DNA from: Methylovirgula sp. 4M-Z18 | GTDB lineage: Bacteria > Pseudomonadota > Alphaproteobacteria > Rhizobiales > Beijerinckiaceae | Direction: 5' to 3' | Assembly: GCF_037890675.1 (NCBI RefSeq) | Contig: NZ_CP149574.1 | Location: 2,766,874-2,830,873 of the forward strand | DNA: 64,000 nt | Shown here: positions 37,063-46,555 of the stretch, in pieces | How the letters are laid out: each line of letters starts with the position of its first letter | Position numbering within the stretch: position 1 is the stretch's first letter | Notes under the pieces: generated by a model | Told to the model about the DNA's origin: nothing | The model's input: the letters and a program-made list of their open reading frames with translations, nothing else | Databases searched by the model: none | Made by a program: the position numbers and the translations under genes

Positions 37063-38206
37063 TGGCGCCTCCGTTGCGTTAAGTGAGATCTTGGGTTGGG
37101 GCAAAACTGCAAGCGCTCATCATATCTTTTTGTTTTCTTCCGTGCGCACGATTGCCAGCAACGTGTGAAAACGCTGGCGAAGCACGCGCTTCGCTTCTTG
37201 TGGCTTTCGAGCCAAGGATATTCCATTTTTGTGGGATCGTACCGCCGTCATTTCGTGCAGAGCGCGCGCAGCCTGAGAAGGCGTCACTTAAGAAATAAGC
37301 TGATGTTTCGACGCGGTAAGTATCGTTCCGCCCATTGGACGCGCATAGGTAGCAATCTGCAAGATCCGTGAAAATTTGCCAACCGCCAACGCCCATCACA
37401 ACACGCCTCAGAAAATATTCCACTCTGCGCGCGACCCTTATATCGGCACAACTGTCGAGTCGTTGAAGGGATATAAATGCTTTTGGTTCGTCCGCGCTCG
37501 ATGTGACAACGGATGCTATACTGAATTTTGAACTCTTCACGGCGACCGTCCCGCTTCTCGACGTGATGCCGAAAAAACCGCCCATTCCAAACAGCTTGTG
37601 CCACCGCCTTGGCGACCTATTGGTTGCCTGAGTCAATTCGGGCCCCGCTCGTTGCGTGTTTCGCAAGCGACACTCATCAATTTTATCGAAAGTGCACCCG
37701 CGCGGAATCTGATCGCTACAATACCCGTCAAGTTGGCAATAGCGACATTTGCGGCGGCGTTTTTAGGGCGATTTTTTGGTTTCTTCAAGGCGAGCCCTCG
37801 CTTCGCCATCCGGGACGATGGATGAGAGAGCGAGATTTCCCCTCCGCTCCACGACTATAGTACCACTTTATCAATAGGCTACGTGCGGCCGATGACACAT
37901 CGCCCGATTAGCGCGACTGAGCAAATATTTGGAGCGCGATTGTACCGATCAGCCAGAATGTTCGACGTATGTTCAATCTGCCGGTTGCCCGAATCACTCG
38001 ACGCCGATCGTGGACGGCCTAAACTTTTCATTCTCCCAGTGGGCATTTTGCAATTTCGCAAAAGCGGCCGACGTATACTTCCACGTAGGCAGGACGTGTC
38101 TGGCAATGGCTCCGTGTGTCGACCAGAGGCGCAGCGATGGCTCACGCACCAACAGAGCTTTGTTGTCCGCGTGTTTCGGGCCAAACGGCAGGACAGAGCA
38201 ATGGGA
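37063..38206. other. Intergenic region of about 1.1 kb, no gene recognised
   Basis: Several overlapping open frames exist on both strands (for example 37079-37666 minus and 37883-38338 plus). Their translations are compositionally odd and resemble no family known to me, and none has a good ribosome site. The part near 37062 must hold the beta-helix gene promoter. The part near 38206 contains an in-frame open stretch after the glycosyltransferase stop, noted as a finding. Confidence 0.4.
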
Positions 38207-39157
38207 CTAGCCATGAATGCTGCGCGCGCAAATGTCTTTGAGACCGGCCCAATGATTTGCGATCTTTCTTTTATCGACTTCATCTGCGCTTACAACGCGC
38301 TTGGGCAACAGTGCAGCCAGCCGGATGACATAAAATAATAGAAGCATGTAGATCCCAACCAGCGCCTTGGGCTTCGACCAATGCTTTCGCATATATCGCA
38401 CAAACGATGCATTCGCGATTTGAGCGCGGCGGGCGCCGAGCTTAACGGCGCTAGCTCCGCCAAAGTGGATGATCTGCGCATCGGGCATGAATCGATTCTT
38501 CCAACCCTTCGCCCGAAATCGATAGCACCAATCTGTCTCCTCTGCATACATAAAGAATCCGTCGTCTAACACACCGGCTTCGTCAATCGCCTCCCGTCGA
38601 ACCAGCATATAGCACCCTGTGACGACATCGACCTCTCGTGCATCGTCTCTTGGCCACCACGTCATTTGTTCACGCCCAAAGAAACGGCTCTTTGGAAACA
38701 GCTTGTATAAGTATGTCGAGAACAGAAACGCGTTCAGCAACGATGGAAACATAAAACAGCTGCACTGCAGACTTAAATCGGGATTCAAGACGCGGCACCC
38801 AAGGGCCGCGGTATCCGGATGAGCGTCGGAATATGCCACGGTTTTTTGAATTGCCCCATCCAATACAATCGTGTCGCTGTTGAGCAGCAGGATATGACGC
38901 CCCAATGCGATCGCGAAGCCCTGATTGTTCGCTGCTGCAAATCCGACATTCCGAGTGTTTGCGATGAGGATCACGTCAGGAAATTCACGACGCACCATCG
39001 CGACAGAGCCATCAGTAGAGCCATTGTCGATGACGACGATCTCAAATTTTACATCGCTGATGGTGGAATAAACTGAGTCGATGCAATCGCGTAGCAGGTC
39101 AATTGTATTCCAATTGACGATAACGACAGAGACATCGATCTGCGATGCATTCATCAT
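38207..39157 (-). CDS. Family 2 glycosyltransferase (rhamnosyltransferase-like)
   Basis: A 316-residue GT-A enzyme. The N terminus (VSVVIVNWNTIDLLRDC) and the nucleotide-binding acidic region (VIDNGSTDGS, then LLLNSDTIV) are GT2 hallmarks. FMYAEETDWCYRFRAKGW is the acceptor/base region of the WbbL-like subgroup. It likely adds one sugar to the repeat unit at the cytoplasmic membrane. Its start overlaps the stop of the upstream GT4 gene, so the two glycosyltransferases are coupled. The stop is TAG. Confidence 0.88.
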   Translation of the reverse strand: MMNASQIDVSVVIVNWNTIDLLRDCIDSVYSTISDVKFEIVVIDNGSTDGSVAMVRREFPDVILIANTRNVGFAAANNQGFAIALGRHILLLNSDTIVLDGAIQKTVAYSDAHPDTAALGCRVLNPDLSLQCSCFMFPSLLNAFLFSTYLYKLFPKSRFFGREQMTWWPRDDAREVDVVTGCYMLVRREAIDEAGVLDDGFFMYAEETDWCYRFRAKGWKNRFMPDAQIIHFGGASAVKLGARRAQIANASFVRYMRKHWSKPKALVGIYMLLLFYVIRLAALLPKRVVSADEVDKRKIANHWAGLKDICARSIHG

Positions 39158-40428
39158 TGCAACCTCTGACGTTCATTGAGCCCAAGATCGCAGTTGTTTG
39201 ATTGGGCTTCGACGTCGCTCAATGTCGCTTCGTCCGAAAGCTTGAGGTAGAGTTCCTCCATGCGGCGGACCTTTTGAGTCCAAAGCGCAACGGTAGCGGC
39301 ACGAAGGCGCGCACCATCACCGAGCATCAGCCGGAGTGCCCGATTCATGGCAAGATGCCGGATGGCGTCTGAGATTGCATGCGCGAACTGATTTGGGTCT
39401 ACCGGCGTTATAAGTATCCCACTTGTCTCGTCCACAGCAGCCCCCGGCCCGCCGCGATCGCAGGTCACGATCGGTAAGCCCCAGCCCATCGCCTCGAAGA
39501 CGGCATTCCCCCCAGGCTCGCGATAGCTTGGAAAGACAAAAATGTCGGCCGATTGATAGAAGCGATCGACATCTGCGCGTGCCAGGCGCCCATGAAAGAT
39601 CACGCGTTCTGCGAGCCCCAGTTTTGCCACGAGATCTTCGCATATGGCCCGGTCAAATCCGTCCCCGACAACGTCGAGCACCAAAGGCAAATCTTTCAAT
39701 AGCGCCATGGCCCTGATCGCGTCACGGATCCCCTTGGTGCGGATAACTCGGCCCACATAAAGAAGTCGGAGCGGGCCAACGCGACCTGAGCGATCGACGG
39801 CGTCAGGAAGCGCCTCGAGACCCGTTTCGCTTAGAATTTCAAACCTGCGGACGGGTAGACCTGATAGGAATGACCGAACATATGGCGCTATGCCAACGAC
39901 GCAAGACGCATCCGTATAGGTTTGCCGCAGCCATGGGTCGAACCGCATTCTCAGCCTATCAAGCCGACGCAGTCCGACGTACCAGGGAGCCGTGTCGCGG
40001 TCACCTTTGAACCCTTCTGGGGAATCAAGACTTCCGCCCACTGGCCCTATAAGATATCGAAGACCCAATCCCGCGAGGGGGGAAGGGTAACGCATGGCAA
40101 CGGGAAGGATCTGATGGGCCAGATCAAATTTCTCACCTTGGGCCAATGCGCGCCGAATCCAGCCGCGCGCTTTGATATAGAATGGAATATAACCCGGCTT
40201 GAGCAGGCTATTGAATCGCTCTACCCTGCTGAATAGTGACGGTTCTGTCCACTCCACAACGCGCAGCCCCGGAAGCTGGACTGATGCCGGGAGCTTGCTG
40301 CGTTTATTGTATGTCAGGAGAGTAACATCGTTACGAACAGCAAGCCGCTTGACCCACTGATATGCAACCCAGGCCTCCCCCACATCCTGGCCGTCGCACG
40401 TTGGTGCAATCAGTAGCAATTTCCGCAC
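39154..40428 (-). CDS. Family 4 glycosyltransferase
   Basis: A 424-residue GT-B enzyme. The C-terminal donor domain shows LLYVGRVIRTKGI, VGDGFDR and the EX7E motif EPGGNAVFE, all characteristic of retaining GT4 enzymes. The start is a GTG at 40428 with GGGAGG seven bases upstream; an in-frame TTG 20 codons further up has a poorer context. It forms a coupled pair with the downstream GT2 gene. Donor and acceptor are unknown. Confidence 0.87.
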   Translation of the reverse strand: MRKLLLIAPTCDGQDVGEAWVAYQWVKRLAVRNDVTLLTYNKRSKLPASVQLPGLRVVEWTEPSLFSRVERFNSLLKPGYIPFYIKARGWIRRALAQGEKFDLAHQILPVAMRYPSPLAGLGLRYLIGPVGGSLDSPEGFKGDRDTAPWYVGLRRLDRLRMRFDPWLRQTYTDASCVVGIAPYVRSFLSGLPVRRFEILSETGLEALPDAVDRSGRVGPLRLLYVGRVIRTKGIRDAIRAMALLKDLPLVLDVVGDGFDRAICEDLVAKLGLAERVIFHGRLARADVDRFYQSADIFVFPSYREPGGNAVFEAMGWGLPIVTCDRGGPGAAVDETSGILITPVDPNQFAHAISDAIRHLAMNRALRLMLGDGARLRAATVALWTQKVRRMEELYLKLSDEATLSDVEAQSNNCDLGLNERQRLQ

Positions 40429-41017
40429 AGACCGACCTCCCGAACCGTCTTCACATCGAGGCCTCTCCCGCCGTTCAAAGGGTCGCAAAGCGGCGACCGT
40501 CGTGGCATTTGCGGCGCATTTAATCTAATAATAAATCCCCTGGAACTCAATATATAATTGCAATTCTTTATTTGACCATTTATTTGAAAGGATTAATTTC
40601 CTCCTACGGGCTCACGTGCGCGCCGGAAAGTGGCAACCGCGGGCCAGACGGCGCTGCACAAGCGTTCGTGCCGATGCGGGTCGGATTATGAACGTGGTCC
40701 GGCACCGACAATGGCAGCGCCTAGGAACAAGGGAATATCTTCGGCGCGATTTGGGTTTGATCGGTGACGGCGGCCTCAGGGGCGCTATTCGTGACATTAC
40801 TCCTCATTGGCGATACGCCGCGCGAACTCAATAGGCGTCACCCGCCAGAGCTTCCCCCTGACCAATCCGCGCCTCAACTTCCACTTTTGGATATGCAGGC
40901 ATCCGCCGAAATATATGTATCTCGACGAGATTGGAGTATATTAATTTAAATTCAATAGTGATATTTTAAATCGCTCCCGATATTTTCACGCCCGATTTCG
41001 GCCTGCGAGGCGCCGTC
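40429..41017. other. Divergent promoter region between the GT4 and polymerase genes
   Basis: Two AT-rich blocks (about 40505-40600 and 40905-40990) flank a GC-richer centre. Each block probably supplies the promoter for the gene it faces. No gene was recognised in the centre. Confidence 0.45.
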
Positions 41018-42301
41018 GTGATCAATAGTACAAATCGTTCTGGGCTAACTTTACCGCCCACAGCCGGATTAACGACTGACAGCCCACTACTCGGCCCACG
41101 CTATTCCATCGTAGCCTGGCTCGCCCTAGTCCCCGTGCTTTTGCCGCCACGAGAATTGCATATAGACGCCGGAGTCAATTTTACTCCCGGTCGCATATGC
41201 GTGATCGTTTTGTTAATTCCGGCCCTTGTCAATTTATTGTTCAGCGGTCAGCGCACCTCCTGGGCCGATTTCTTTGCTCTCGCGACCGCGGTGTGGATAC
41301 CGGTGGCGGCTATGTTCTCGAAGGGCACCGACGCACTTTTCACGGCCGCAGGGGGCGAAAGTCTTGAGTTTCTGGGAGCCTATATGGTGGGCCGAGCTTT
41401 TCTTTGGCATCCAGCAGCTCTTCGAAATTTCCTTAACGTATTGAAGTTCGTTATCATTGTTCTGTTCTTCTGCGCACTGGCCGATCGGATTTCGGGACAG
41501 TGGATCATCGAAAATTCGCTCGCATCCTTCGTCAATATTGTGCCCGCCGGTGCAAATTATAGAGAGGGTGTCGTACGAGCGACTGCGACACTCGACCATC
41601 CGATCCTGCTTGGTGCGTTCTTCGCCTTGGCTTCGGCGCTATTCATCTATTCGAACATGAGTACGCTCAGCCGGGCATTCTTTCTCCTCGTCTGCTTATT
41701 TGGAAGTTATCTGTCACTATCCTCAGTTTCGCTGATGGTGTGGTGCATGATTTTGGGCGTGTACCTCTATGATCAGTTCTTGAGCGCCGTCTCTCGCCGT
41801 TGGACCTTGTTCTGGGGCGCGACATTCATGTTCATCTGTTTGATCGTTGCGACCACGAACGCGCCCCTCGGGTGGATCATTACACATATGACGTGGGATC
41901 CCGAAAGCGGCTATTTTCGTTATTTAATTTGGAATGCCGCTTTGGAGCGAATTCACGAATCGCCATACATCGGTTTTGCGTTCAGCCCCCTGAACGACGA
42001 CATCCTCGACACGACCATCGACAGCGTGTGGTTGGCTTCTGCGCTCAGGTTTGGGGTCCCAATGATTGTGTGGCTATTTCTGACCAATCTTGCTGCGATT
42101 TGGCCAACACGTAAGATACGGCCTGATCTTGATGATGCAGCCTTCCTCAAACGAATGAACACTGGCTTCGCAGTTATGCTGCTCATGTTCATGTTCATCG
42201 GCCTGACTGTCCATTTTTGGAATTATATGTGGGTTTATTGGGCCTTATGTCTCGGGATAAAAACGTCACTCAGGCAAAATCTTGCCGGGAACAAGGGGTA
42301 A
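41018..42301 (+). CDS. Wzy-like O-antigen/exopolysaccharide polymerase
   Basis: A 427-residue protein with about ten to eleven membrane helices and one larger periplasmic loop (residues ~150-190 and ~285-310), the layout of Wzy/WaaL family proteins. The late segment YFRYLIWNAALERIHESPYIGFAF resembles the conserved loop of polymerases (R-x-W-x-A, outline). Start is GTG with GAGG about nine bases upstream. A Wzx flippase, several glycosyltransferases and sugar-nucleotide genes nearby support a Wzx/Wzy pathway. Ligase function is a less likely alternative. Confidence 0.8.
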   Translation: MINSTNRSGLTLPPTAGLTTDSPLLGPRYSIVAWLALVPVLLPPRELHIDAGVNFTPGRICVIVLLIPALVNLLFSGQRTSWADFFALATAVWIPVAAMFSKGTDALFTAAGGESLEFLGAYMVGRAFLWHPAALRNFLNVLKFVIIVLFFCALADRISGQWIIENSLASFVNIVPAGANYREGVVRATATLDHPILLGAFFALASALFIYSNMSTLSRAFFLLVCLFGSYLSLSSVSLMVWCMILGVYLYDQFLSAVSRRWTLFWGATFMFICLIVATTNAPLGWIITHMTWDPESGYFRYLIWNAALERIHESPYIGFAFSPLNDDILDTTIDSVWLASALRFGVPMIVWLFLTNLAAIWPTRKIRPDLDDAAFLKRMNTGFAVMLLMFMFIGLTVHFWNYMWVYWALCLGIKTSLRQNLAGNKG

Positions 42302-42330
42302 ATCGCGCACTGCAACTTTCATCAGTCCGC

Positions 42331-42351
42331 ACATCACCGGGACGGTGATGT
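42331..42351. terminator. Hairpin at the convergent ends of the polymerase and beta-helix genes
   Basis: A perfect 8-bp stem (ACATCACC/GGTGATGT) with a GGGAC loop covers the stop codon of the beta-helix gene and lies 30 bp after the polymerase stop. The T-run is short on both sides, so efficiency is doubtful. Confidence 0.35.
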
Positions 42352-43443
42352 CGTCCGTTTGTGACTTTGCAGCCCCGCAATCGTCCGCCCAGTATTCATA
42401 TCAACGTTGGCGCTGTAGTCTGCTTGTTCCAACCCTGGCGACCTTGGATAGAATGCACCAAACGCGCCGCTGTCCGTGCGGTTAAACCCGTTGACCGACG
42501 CCAAGTAATTGTAAGTGATCTTGCCGCCCGTTGCACTCGCATGAGTTGGCACATAAAATCCAATGAGATAAGAGGCAGCGCCCGGCAGTGCCGCGATGAC
42601 AACGTTGCGGGAGACCGTGCTGTTGTAGAAATTTCCGCCATCACCAAAGAAAGCGATAGCGGCGCCGATCCCAACGGGAAGGTTCTCCTCGTTTCGGGCT
42701 GATTGTGAGTAGATCGTATTGTATTCAATGATAGCGCGATCGGCCTTGTTATGCGTCCCCCGGATATAAATGGCGTTGGCGTGTGCCCCAGGCGACCAGG
42801 CGAAGCCTTCCAGGAGATTGTAGCGCGCGATCAAGGAAGCACTGCTCTGGATCCCCCCTGGCCCGTTCTTGATCCAGGAATATGTGACGGTTAGCGGACA
42901 CCACACCTTGATGATCTGGAAATTGGGATCGCTCGCCATTCCTCCTCCGTCCAGCGTGCAGTGGCTGACAATGACCTGAGCTGTCGCATCGACGGTGCTT
43001 CTAATGACAACACCTTTGGACGCTCCACAATTCTTAATGGTTACGGTCCCGGATGCTGAGTCGTCGATCATGACTGTAAGATCGGTGAGATCATAGCCAT
43101 CGAGCGTGACATCCGGACCGATGATGTGAATTGCCTCGGGACGCAATGCTGTGCCCTTGGGAAGATTTTCCGCATTTGGGGCCTTGAGCAAGACTTGCGG
43201 AGGAACCCCGACCGGATAGTCAACGCCTGCCACCTGCCATGGGGGACGCGCCACAAAGCCTGCCAAAAGTGCCGGATGTTGCGGAGCACTGTGAAATGCG
43301 CGTTGCGAACCTTCACCAGCGTCGCCAGCCCAAGGGGCGGGGCCTGGAACGGTGCTGACCCAAACAGCGATTGCAATGATCGCGAGAGCGGCGCGCATGA
43401 ATGGGCTCATCGGGATCTGCCGTCGTCTCAAGCGGCGTGACAT
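42334..43443 (-). CDS. Sec-exported right-handed beta-helix protein
   Basis: A 369-residue protein with a basic N-region and a hydrophobic core (MRAALAIIAIAVWVS) ending near GPAPWA, a Sec signal peptide. The mature part is a paralogue of the N-terminal domain of the protein at 34912-37062, sharing RSTVDATA, DGGGMASDPNFQ, EGFAWSPGAHANAIY and GAAIAFF-DGGNFY, but it lacks the Ig-like and RTX regions. GGAG sits eight bases before the ATG; an ATG 11 codons later is possible. It follows the bifunctional transferase with a 16-bp overlap. It is probably a periplasmic or outer-membrane glycan-active or glycan-binding protein. Confidence 0.83.
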   Translation of the reverse strand: MSRRLRRRQIPMSPFMRAALAIIAIAVWVSTVPGPAPWAGDAGEGSQRAFHSAPQHPALLAGFVARPPWQVAGVDYPVGVPPQVLLKAPNAENLPKGTALRPEAIHIIGPDVTLDGYDLTDLTVMIDDSASGTVTIKNCGASKGVVIRSTVDATAQVIVSHCTLDGGGMASDPNFQIIKVWCPLTVTYSWIKNGPGGIQSSASLIARYNLLEGFAWSPGAHANAIYIRGTHNKADRAIIEYNTIYSQSARNEENLPVGIGAAIAFFGDGGNFYNSTVSRNVVIAALPGAASYLIGFYVPTHASATGGKITYNYLASVNGFNRTDSGAFGAFYPRSPGLEQADYSANVDMNTGRTIAGLQSHKRTTSPSR

Positions 43444-44912
43444 GCCCCCTGCTCCACGCGTGTCGCCTCAACAATGATCGAAGCGGCGAGCGGAAGTGAC
43501 AGTGATGCAGGTAGATAGCCGCCGATTCCTGACGTCATCAGGTCTCTCCCCTCTTTAGGGTCTGTCGCAATTCCGAACGCCTTGTCAACCCTGAACCCCA
43601 CTTCGGCACACCAGTTTCGAATGGTTCTGGCCGAGCTGAAGTGCATTCCAGTGGATTTGTAATCATTCAGCAGCGGCAGCCGCGAACCGTTTCTGAATCG
43701 GCGCCAAAGCGCCCGAAGCGACATCATATTGGGTGTTTGGACGATGAGCGTCGCGTTTGGATCCATCAGCGCATGCGATAAGGAGAGAAGCTGTTGCGGC
43801 CTCGGCGCAAGATGCAAAACGTTCAGGCAAAGAACGCAGTCAAAGCGCTCATTGCAACGTGACACGACGCACGCGATCTCGTCGTAAATCATCTCGACAC
43901 CGTCGGCCTCTGCCCCACCCGCAATGATCGGGTCCAGGGGAATCGCGACAACATGCAGACCCCTGTCTTTCGCGATCCATCGTTCGGTCGCCCCGGCGGC
44001 GCAGCCAATGGAAAGGATGTTCCGTGCCGTCTTGGGAATGCGCGCGGTCACCTGCTCGTCCACGGGCTCGTAGTAGTCCTTTGAATACGCACCGCGCCAA
44101 AGCCGTGTCTCGGTAGGAAGCAGCGGCTTGGCCTGAGAACCGTTCCCGGCGATATGCAACAAGGCGTTCGTTTGGTGGCTGAATTCCTCCGCTGTCACGC
44201 CCATCTTTCCCACATAACGGTTGGACATGTGATGGACCGTGAATAGGTCCAAGTGCGAAACGGGGATCAATTTTGTTAAGCCGCACTGGGTATAAGGATC
44301 GGTCGCGGCCGTGCATAGCAGATCGTATCTTCCCTCGTGCGGAGCGACATCGAATCCGCCAGACTCCAGTACTTTCTTAAGTTGCGTTCGGCTCAAGACG
44401 TAGCAAGCGGCATGCTCGTTGGTGAAATGGGCAAGTGTATAGTCGCCCCGTCGTCTGACCGATAATGGGGTCCAGTGAAAATGCCCGTGCACATCGGGAT
44501 AGCTTCGCGCGCCGTCACCTCCAAACTCAACGCGTAGAAAGCCTGCTATTTCGTCCTCTTCCAGGCTCGTGGTCACCTCCAACCAAGCCCGAAGACTCGG
44601 CTCAGCGATCAGAATGTCGTCTTCCGAATAAATGAACAGATCATAGTCATCCCGCCGATCGACAAAAAGTTTCTTGTGGCCGAAGGGTAACGACCACGGA
44701 TTCTTGGCGGGCAGCCCAACAAGACATTCCACACCCGGTGCGGATTTGTAGATGTTAGACAGAACCACAATATCAATATCAAACGACATCGAGCGATACT
44801 CGCGAATGATTCGCTCGAGAAAGCGATCGTTCGACGTCCCGTAGCTTGCGATCGCCACCAAGACACGGAGCGATTCCGCCCGAACGTCTTTGGCTTTCAA
44901 ACCCAGCTGCAT
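43428..44912 (-). CDS. Two-domain glycosyltransferase-like/SAM methyltransferase fusion
   Basis: A 494-residue protein. The first ~270 residues begin VLVAIASYGTSNDRFLERII and carry an acidic FIYSEDDILI, like GT-A glycosyltransferases of the DUF-type found in glycan clusters. From about residue 295 there is a class I methyltransferase: SIGCAAGATERW (motif I), then CVLCLNVLHLA and the family loop. It could both add and methylate a sugar, or cap the chain with a methyl group. The ATG at 44912 is used; a TTG seven codons upstream is also in frame. It is coupled to the downstream beta-helix gene. Confidence 0.75.
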   Translation of the reverse strand: MQLGLKAKDVRAESLRVLVAIASYGTSNDRFLERIIREYRSMSFDIDIVVLSNIYKSAPGVECLVGLPAKNPWSLPFGHKKLFVDRRDDYDLFIYSEDDILIAEPSLRAWLEVTTSLEEDEIAGFLRVEFGGDGARSYPDVHGHFHWTPLSVRRRGDYTLAHFTNEHAACYVLSRTQLKKVLESGGFDVAPHEGRYDLLCTAATDPYTQCGLTKLIPVSHLDLFTVHHMSNRYVGKMGVTAEEFSHQTNALLHIAGNGSQAKPLLPTETRLWRGAYSKDYYEPVDEQVTARIPKTARNILSIGCAAGATERWIAKDRGLHVVAIPLDPIIAGGAEADGVEMIYDEIACVVSRCNERFDCVLCLNVLHLAPRPQQLLSLSHALMDPNATLIVQTPNMMSLRALWRRFRNGSRLPLLNDYKSTGMHFSSARTIRNWCAEVGFRVDKAFGIATDPKEGRDLMTSGIGGYLPASLSLPLAASIIVEATRVEQGACHAA

Positions 44913-45127
44913 AGCGCTTTTCCCTTGGCCCAAGGGCTCCTTATTGAATGGAACAATATAAAATAATTTATTTGCATTTTAAATCGTTATCATTGAAAAT
45001 TGACTATTATTTAAATAGTTGGGTTTTCCAGACTTTGTCTGGTCTGTGTCGAGCGAAGGGTCCCCTTGGAGCACTGGCAGGCCAAGCGCTCGAAGCAGCA
45101 AGAAGCATCTTTGGCAACGGTGCCCGC

Positions 45128-46405
45128 ATGAACGTTCTCGTTTACCCGCATTCCATGGAAATCGGCGGTTCGCAACTCAACGCCGTGCAGATCGCCGGCG
45201 CTGTGCGCGACCGAGGTCACCAGGTTATCGTCGTTTCGGAGCGCGGCCCCCTGGTGGCGCGCGTGGCGGCGCTCGGGCTCGAACATATTGAAATTCCACG
45301 CGACCGGGCACGCCCGTCGCCGCATGTCATTCGACTGCTTCGCGACGTGGTCAAACGACGAGCCGTGGACGTAGTGCACGGGCACGAATGGCCGCCCATC
45401 GTTGAAGGGTTTCTTGGTGCGGGGCTTCTTGGCAATGCCGCTCTGGTTGGAACCGTTATGTCGATGTCGGTCGTCTCTTTCCTGCCACGCAGCAGTCCGT
45501 TGACCGTTGGCACCGAGATGATCCGCAGCGCCGCGACCAGGGCGGGATATCAATCGGTCACGTTGCTTGAGCCGCCGGTCGATACGCTTGCGGATAATCC
45601 ATCGGTTGATGGGTATGCGTTTCGCATTGGACACGGGATTGCTCCGAACGACATCTTGGGCGTCATGGTGTGCCGGCTGGTCCCTGATCTCAAACTCGAA
45701 GGGCTGCTGAGTGCATGCAGCGCAGCTGGCCAAATGGCATTCAACGGAGCCCCCTTTCGCCTGATGATTATCGGTGATGGGCCAGCAAAAGGGCAAGTCG
45801 TGGCCCGCGCAAACGAGGTCAATGTCGCTGCAGGGCGTAAAATCATTGAACTTGCGGGCGAGATGCCGGATCCCCGCCCCGGCTATGCTGCCGCCGACAT
45901 TGTCATCGGCCAGGGCGGCTCGGCATTGCGCGGCATGGCTTTCGGCAAACCACTCATTGTCATCGGCGAGGAGGGTTTCAGTGAACTCCTGACGCCGGAG
46001 AGTGCGCCAACCTTCCTTCGCCAGGGCTGGTACGGGCTCGGATCGGGTTCGCGCGGTGCCGGCGTCGCGGCGTTGCACGCGGCTCTCGAAGCGACCGTTC
46101 CTTCTTCGGCCTACCGCCGATCACTGGGATTGTTTGGCCGGACGTTGGTCGAGGAGCGCTTCAGCCTCATCAATGCGGCTCAGAAGATGGAGGAGACATA
46201 CCTGTTGGCCATGCGCAACAAACCTTCCGTCGGTCAACGGCTGATCGACGGCGCACGGTCGGTCCACCTCCTGACCGGCTACAAGCTGCACCGAAGGTTT
46301 CAGAGATGGATTGGGACCGCCAGCCGTGATGATAGCAACGCCCGCGGCCGAATCTCGACCATTCTTGCTTCTGGTCAAATTGGTGGAACGACACGTAATA
46401 GCTGA
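45128..46405 (+). CDS. GT-B (family 4-like) glycosyltransferase
   Basis: About 425 residues. The N terminus (MNVLVYPHSMEIGGSQLNAVQIA) is the classical GT4 acceptor-domain start, with IIGDGP in the donor domain. The usual EX7E is not present: the corresponding segment reads GQGGSALRGMAFGKP, so catalysis or donor choice may differ. The frame is open back to 44948, but the first ~34 codons there are AT-rich and unlike protein; the stretch from about codon 35 is GC-rich and could belong to the gene if an upstream TTG is used. It is divergent from the fusion gene at 43428. Confidence 0.8.
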   Translation: MNVLVYPHSMEIGGSQLNAVQIAGAVRDRGHQVIVVSERGPLVARVAALGLEHIEIPRDRARPSPHVIRLLRDVVKRRAVDVVHGHEWPPIVEGFLGAGLLGNAALVGTVMSMSVVSFLPRSSPLTVGTEMIRSAATRAGYQSVTLLEPPVDTLADNPSVDGYAFRIGHGIAPNDILGVMVCRLVPDLKLEGLLSACSAAGQMAFNGAPFRLMIIGDGPAKGQVVARANEVNVAAGRKIIELAGEMPDPRPGYAAADIVIGQGGSALRGMAFGKPLIVIGEEGFSELLTPESAPTFLRQGWYGLGSGSRGAGVAALHAALEATVPSSAYRRSLGLFGRTLVEERFSLINAAQKMEETYLLAMRNKPSVGQRLIDGARSVHLLTGYKLHRRFQRWIGTASRDDSNARGRISTILASGQIGGTTRNS

Positions 46406-46555
46406 TCGTCAGCAAAGAAAAAGCTGCCATGGTATCTGGCCATTGTCAGCCCTTTGCAGACGGGTGGATTTATATCTGAAGTCGATCTACGCTTTGTGAG
46501 TGCAGGAACACAGGCATCGCACGACCATCGTCCCATTTCGCGCACCGCGAATGAC

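Noticed and set aside
37079-37666. 195-codon minus-strand frame in the 1.1-kb gap
   Set aside because: No ribosome site, no recognisable motif, and it overlaps the promoter region of the beta-helix gene.
37883-38338. 151-codon plus-strand frame
   Set aside because: It overlaps the end of the GT2 gene in antisense and its translation looks random.
40612-40860. Possible transposase C-terminal fragment between the GT4 and polymerase genes
   Set aside because: A short TPIEFARRIA-like stretch resembles some transposase ends, but it is too short to support a call.
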